This document shows, one piece after another, positions 5,679 to 6,947 of a stretch of DNA of 6,947 nucleotides. The notes beneath the pieces are model-generated. The model did no database searches. It was not told the origin of the DNA and was given only the letters and a program-made list of their open reading frames with translations. The translations under genes and the position numbers were made by a program. The stretch is from Coriobacteriia bacterium. GTDB lineage: Bacteria; Actinomycetota; Coriobacteriia; Coriobacteriales; UBA8131. Position 1 is the stretch's first letter, and the number at the start of each line of letters is the position of its first letter. The DNA is taken from NCBI GenBank assembly GCA_003509825.1, contig DOMT01000178.1, positions 10,507 to 17,453 of the forward strand, read 5' to 3'.

Positions 5679-6344
5679 TTAATCGGAAAACCTATCGACC
5701 CTCTCTAATGCGTAACAGATCATTTCCGCGTGGTCGAATGCCAGGCCGGTGTTTTCCGTTGCCACGAATTCGCCGGTGATTTCGTCGCGCTCAACCGTTG
5801 CCGCCAATGTGATGTTCGCGTTTGAGAGTCGGAGGTGGTATCGACCCTCCCGTTTTCCGAGCTTCAGATCGAACCACTTCGCCTCTGCGGCGTCGTCGCC
5901 GGCCTCGGGGTTTATCAAAGCGCCTCGGGCGTCCACGGCGGCGAGGTGGGTGACGCTGATGATCCAGGTTCGCGGGTCGCGGCCGGGTTTGCTGAGTGCG
6001 TACACCTGTTTCAGTTGTTTGCAATCGATGTCGATGCCGGTTTCTTCGCGCAGCTCCCTGCTTGCGGCTTGACCCAGGGTTTCGTCCGGGTTCACGAATC
6101 CACCCGGGAGCGCCCACATGCCCAGACAGGGATGGCCGCCGCGCTTTATCAACAGAATCTTTCCGGAGCGATTTCCGCCGGCCTCGGTATCGGTGCCGGC
6201 GTCGGGGGCAAATACAACGATGTCCACCGTAACCGACGGACGTTGCCAGTCTCCCGGATTGTAACGCGCGAGAAACTCGGCTTCGGTCAGCCCGTCTGCA
6301 TCCGGGGCCTCATCATCTGTGTTCATATGTGTTCCGTCTCCCAT
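5679..6344 (-). CDS. NUDIX hydrolase (ADP-ribose pyrophosphatase/NrtR-like class)
   Basis: This 221-residue enzyme is predicted to hydrolyse a nucleoside diphosphate linked to another group, using a divalent metal. The NUDIX box is complete at residues 82-104, GFVNPDE followed by REL and REETGI, with Glu97, Glu100 and Glu101 as metal-binding candidates. Before it come LLIKRGG and MWALPGG, typical of the ADP-ribose pyrophosphatase side of the superfamily. The C-terminal FDHAEMICYALERV segment recalls the NrtR-like NUDIX group, but there is no winged-helix domain behind it, so it is probably an enzyme rather than a regulator. The linker at 47-61 (DAGTDTEAGGNRSG) is a low-complexity insertion between two strands. 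The start is uncertain: ATG 6344 has GGATGA upstream, overlapping the stop of the preceding gene, while ATG 6326 has GGAG 11 bases ahead. It follows the patatin gene by 6 bases and is probably co-transcribed. The exact substrate is unknown. Confidence 0.92.
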   Translation of the reverse strand: MGDGTHMNTDDEAPDADGLTEAEFLARYNPGDWQRPSVTVDIVVFAPDAGTDTEAGGNRSGKILLIKRGGHPCLGMWALPGGFVNPDETLGQAASRELREETGIDIDCKQLKQVYALSKPGRDPRTWIISVTHLAAVDARGALINPEAGDDAAEAKWFDLKLGKREGRYHLRLSNANITLAATVERDEITGEFVATENTGLAFDHAEMICYALERVDRFSD

Positions 6345-6350
6345 ATCATA

Positions 6351-6947
6351 TCATCCGGTTTGATCCAGGTAGGATTTGAGCATGGGCAAAGTACGTTTGC
6401 CCTCCTGGTACCCCTTGAGATAGAGCGCATAGAGCTTGCGTTTGTCGCTATCCATCGATGAGAGGGTTACCGGCTCCTGCGGTCGTATCAGGAAAATCTC
6501 GCCGCTGTCGTGCATTTCGACCAGCTGCTTATAGGTGCGGTTGTAGCCGATGTGTCGCTCGGCGATGGCTTTGACGAACTTCGGGTATTTGCGGTAGAAC
6601 AAGCGCGGGATGGATGAAGTGTTGGCCTTTTTTACGTAATCGGCGGCCTGCGTGAGTATGACGACCTGCTTTTTAACGCCGAGACCTTTGGAGAACTCTA
6701 TCGGCACGCTGTCGGCGATGCCGCCGTCCAGGAGTTTTCTGCCATCCACGTGTACGATGCGCGACACCAGCGGCATCGATGCCGAGGCCCGCAGGTAGTC
6801 CATCTCCGCTTTGAGGTCGCGCAGTTCGTGATAGTCGGCTGCACCGGTTTCCAGGTCGCTGGCGACCGTGATCATGGTAACGGGTGACTCTGCCAGGGCA
6901 TCGAAGTCGTAGGGATCCGTCTCGTAGAGCATTCTGCCGAAGGTAAG
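6351..6947 (-). CDS. Patatin-like phospholipase, C-terminal part (YjjU/RssA-like), truncated by window edge
   Basis: The frame is open to the window end, so the N-terminus lies beyond it; 198 residues are visible. Patatin-like enzymes are lipid acyl hydrolases with a Ser-Asp dyad. The catalytic Asp is visible in LLDGGIADSVPIEF (its codon is 6726-6728), preceded by the ASASMPLV segment that is typical just before it. The oxyanion-hole glycines and the GXSXG serine motif must lie in the missing N-terminal half, so activity cannot be judged. The segment SPVTMITVASDLETG and the basic C-terminal half with YNRTYKQ look like the bacterial YjjU-type branch. ATG 6930-6932 is internal and not the start. 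The gene is immediately upstream of the NUDIX gene on the same strand (6-base gap), suggesting an operon whose promoter is outside the window. Confidence 0.88.
   Translation of the reverse strand, partial: LTFGRMLYETDPYDFDALAESPVTMITVASDLETGAADYHELRDLKAEMDYLRASASMPLVSRIVHVDGRKLLDGGIADSVPIEFSKGLGVKKQVVILTQAADYVKKANTSSIPRLFYRKYPKFVKAIAERHIGYNRTYKQLVEMHDSGEIFLIRPQEPVTLSSMDSDKRKLYALYLKGYQEGKRTLPMLKSYLDQTG

Noticed and set aside
5667..5680. Palindrome CGTTATAACG followed by TTTT at the end of mazF, as an intrinsic terminator
   Set aside because: A hairpin needs a loop, which leaves only about 3 base pairs here, too weak to terminate. The nearby GTTTT/AAAAC pairing is also only 5 A+T-rich pairs.
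5835..6461. 208-codon open frame on the + strand across the NUDIX and patatin genes
   Set aside because: It overlaps two well-supported minus-strand genes and shows no family features.
1..6947. CRISPR array, tRNA, rRNA, insertion sequence or phage attachment site
   Set aside because: No regularly spaced repeats, cloverleaf, conserved rRNA segment, transposase or integrase gene was seen on either strand.

Overview
The window holds six protein-coding genes of an ordinary bacterial kind (standard genetic code, Shine-Dalgarno sites before several starts, tight spacing). Two genes run off the ends. The A+T content is uneven. The helicase, NUDIX and patatin genes are G+C rich (one sampled row, 2641-2700, is 60% GC). 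The block from about 3925 to 5690 is visibly A+T richer (row 4201-4260 is 43% GC). I cannot name the organism. The left-edge membrane protein resembles the DUF5692 family, which I recall from gut Firmicutes and Coriobacteriia, so a gut anaerobe is possible, but that is a weak inference.

Left part (1-3768): the C-terminal end of a membrane protein on the + strand converges on a large minus-strand helicase-nuclease, a UvrD/PcrA-type superfamily 1 motor fused to a RecB-type PD-(D/E)XK nuclease. Two G+C-rich hairpins sit between their stop codons and probably act as terminators for one or both.

Middle part (3769-5674): a 282-base intergenic region separates the helicase from a divergent + strand gene. 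That gene encodes a NYN (PIN-like) RNase domain followed by a C-terminal cold-shock domain. Then comes a complete mazEF type II toxin-antitoxin pair, with the antitoxin and toxin reading frames overlapping by 4 bases. The NYN-CSD gene and mazEF share the lower G+C content and probably arrived together by transfer.

Right part (5679-6947): a NUDIX hydrolase and the C-terminal part of a patatin-like phospholipase lie on the minus strand, 6 bases apart, as an apparent operon. This operon converges on mazF with only 4 bases between stop codons.

A DNA helicase-nuclease, a predicted RNase with its own RNA/ssDNA-binding domain, and an mRNA interferase occur side by side in a compositionally odd patch. 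This is the most interesting aspect of the window. It could be a small defence or stress island, but a shared function is inference only. No tRNA, rRNA, CRISPR array, insertion sequence or attachment site was recognised.
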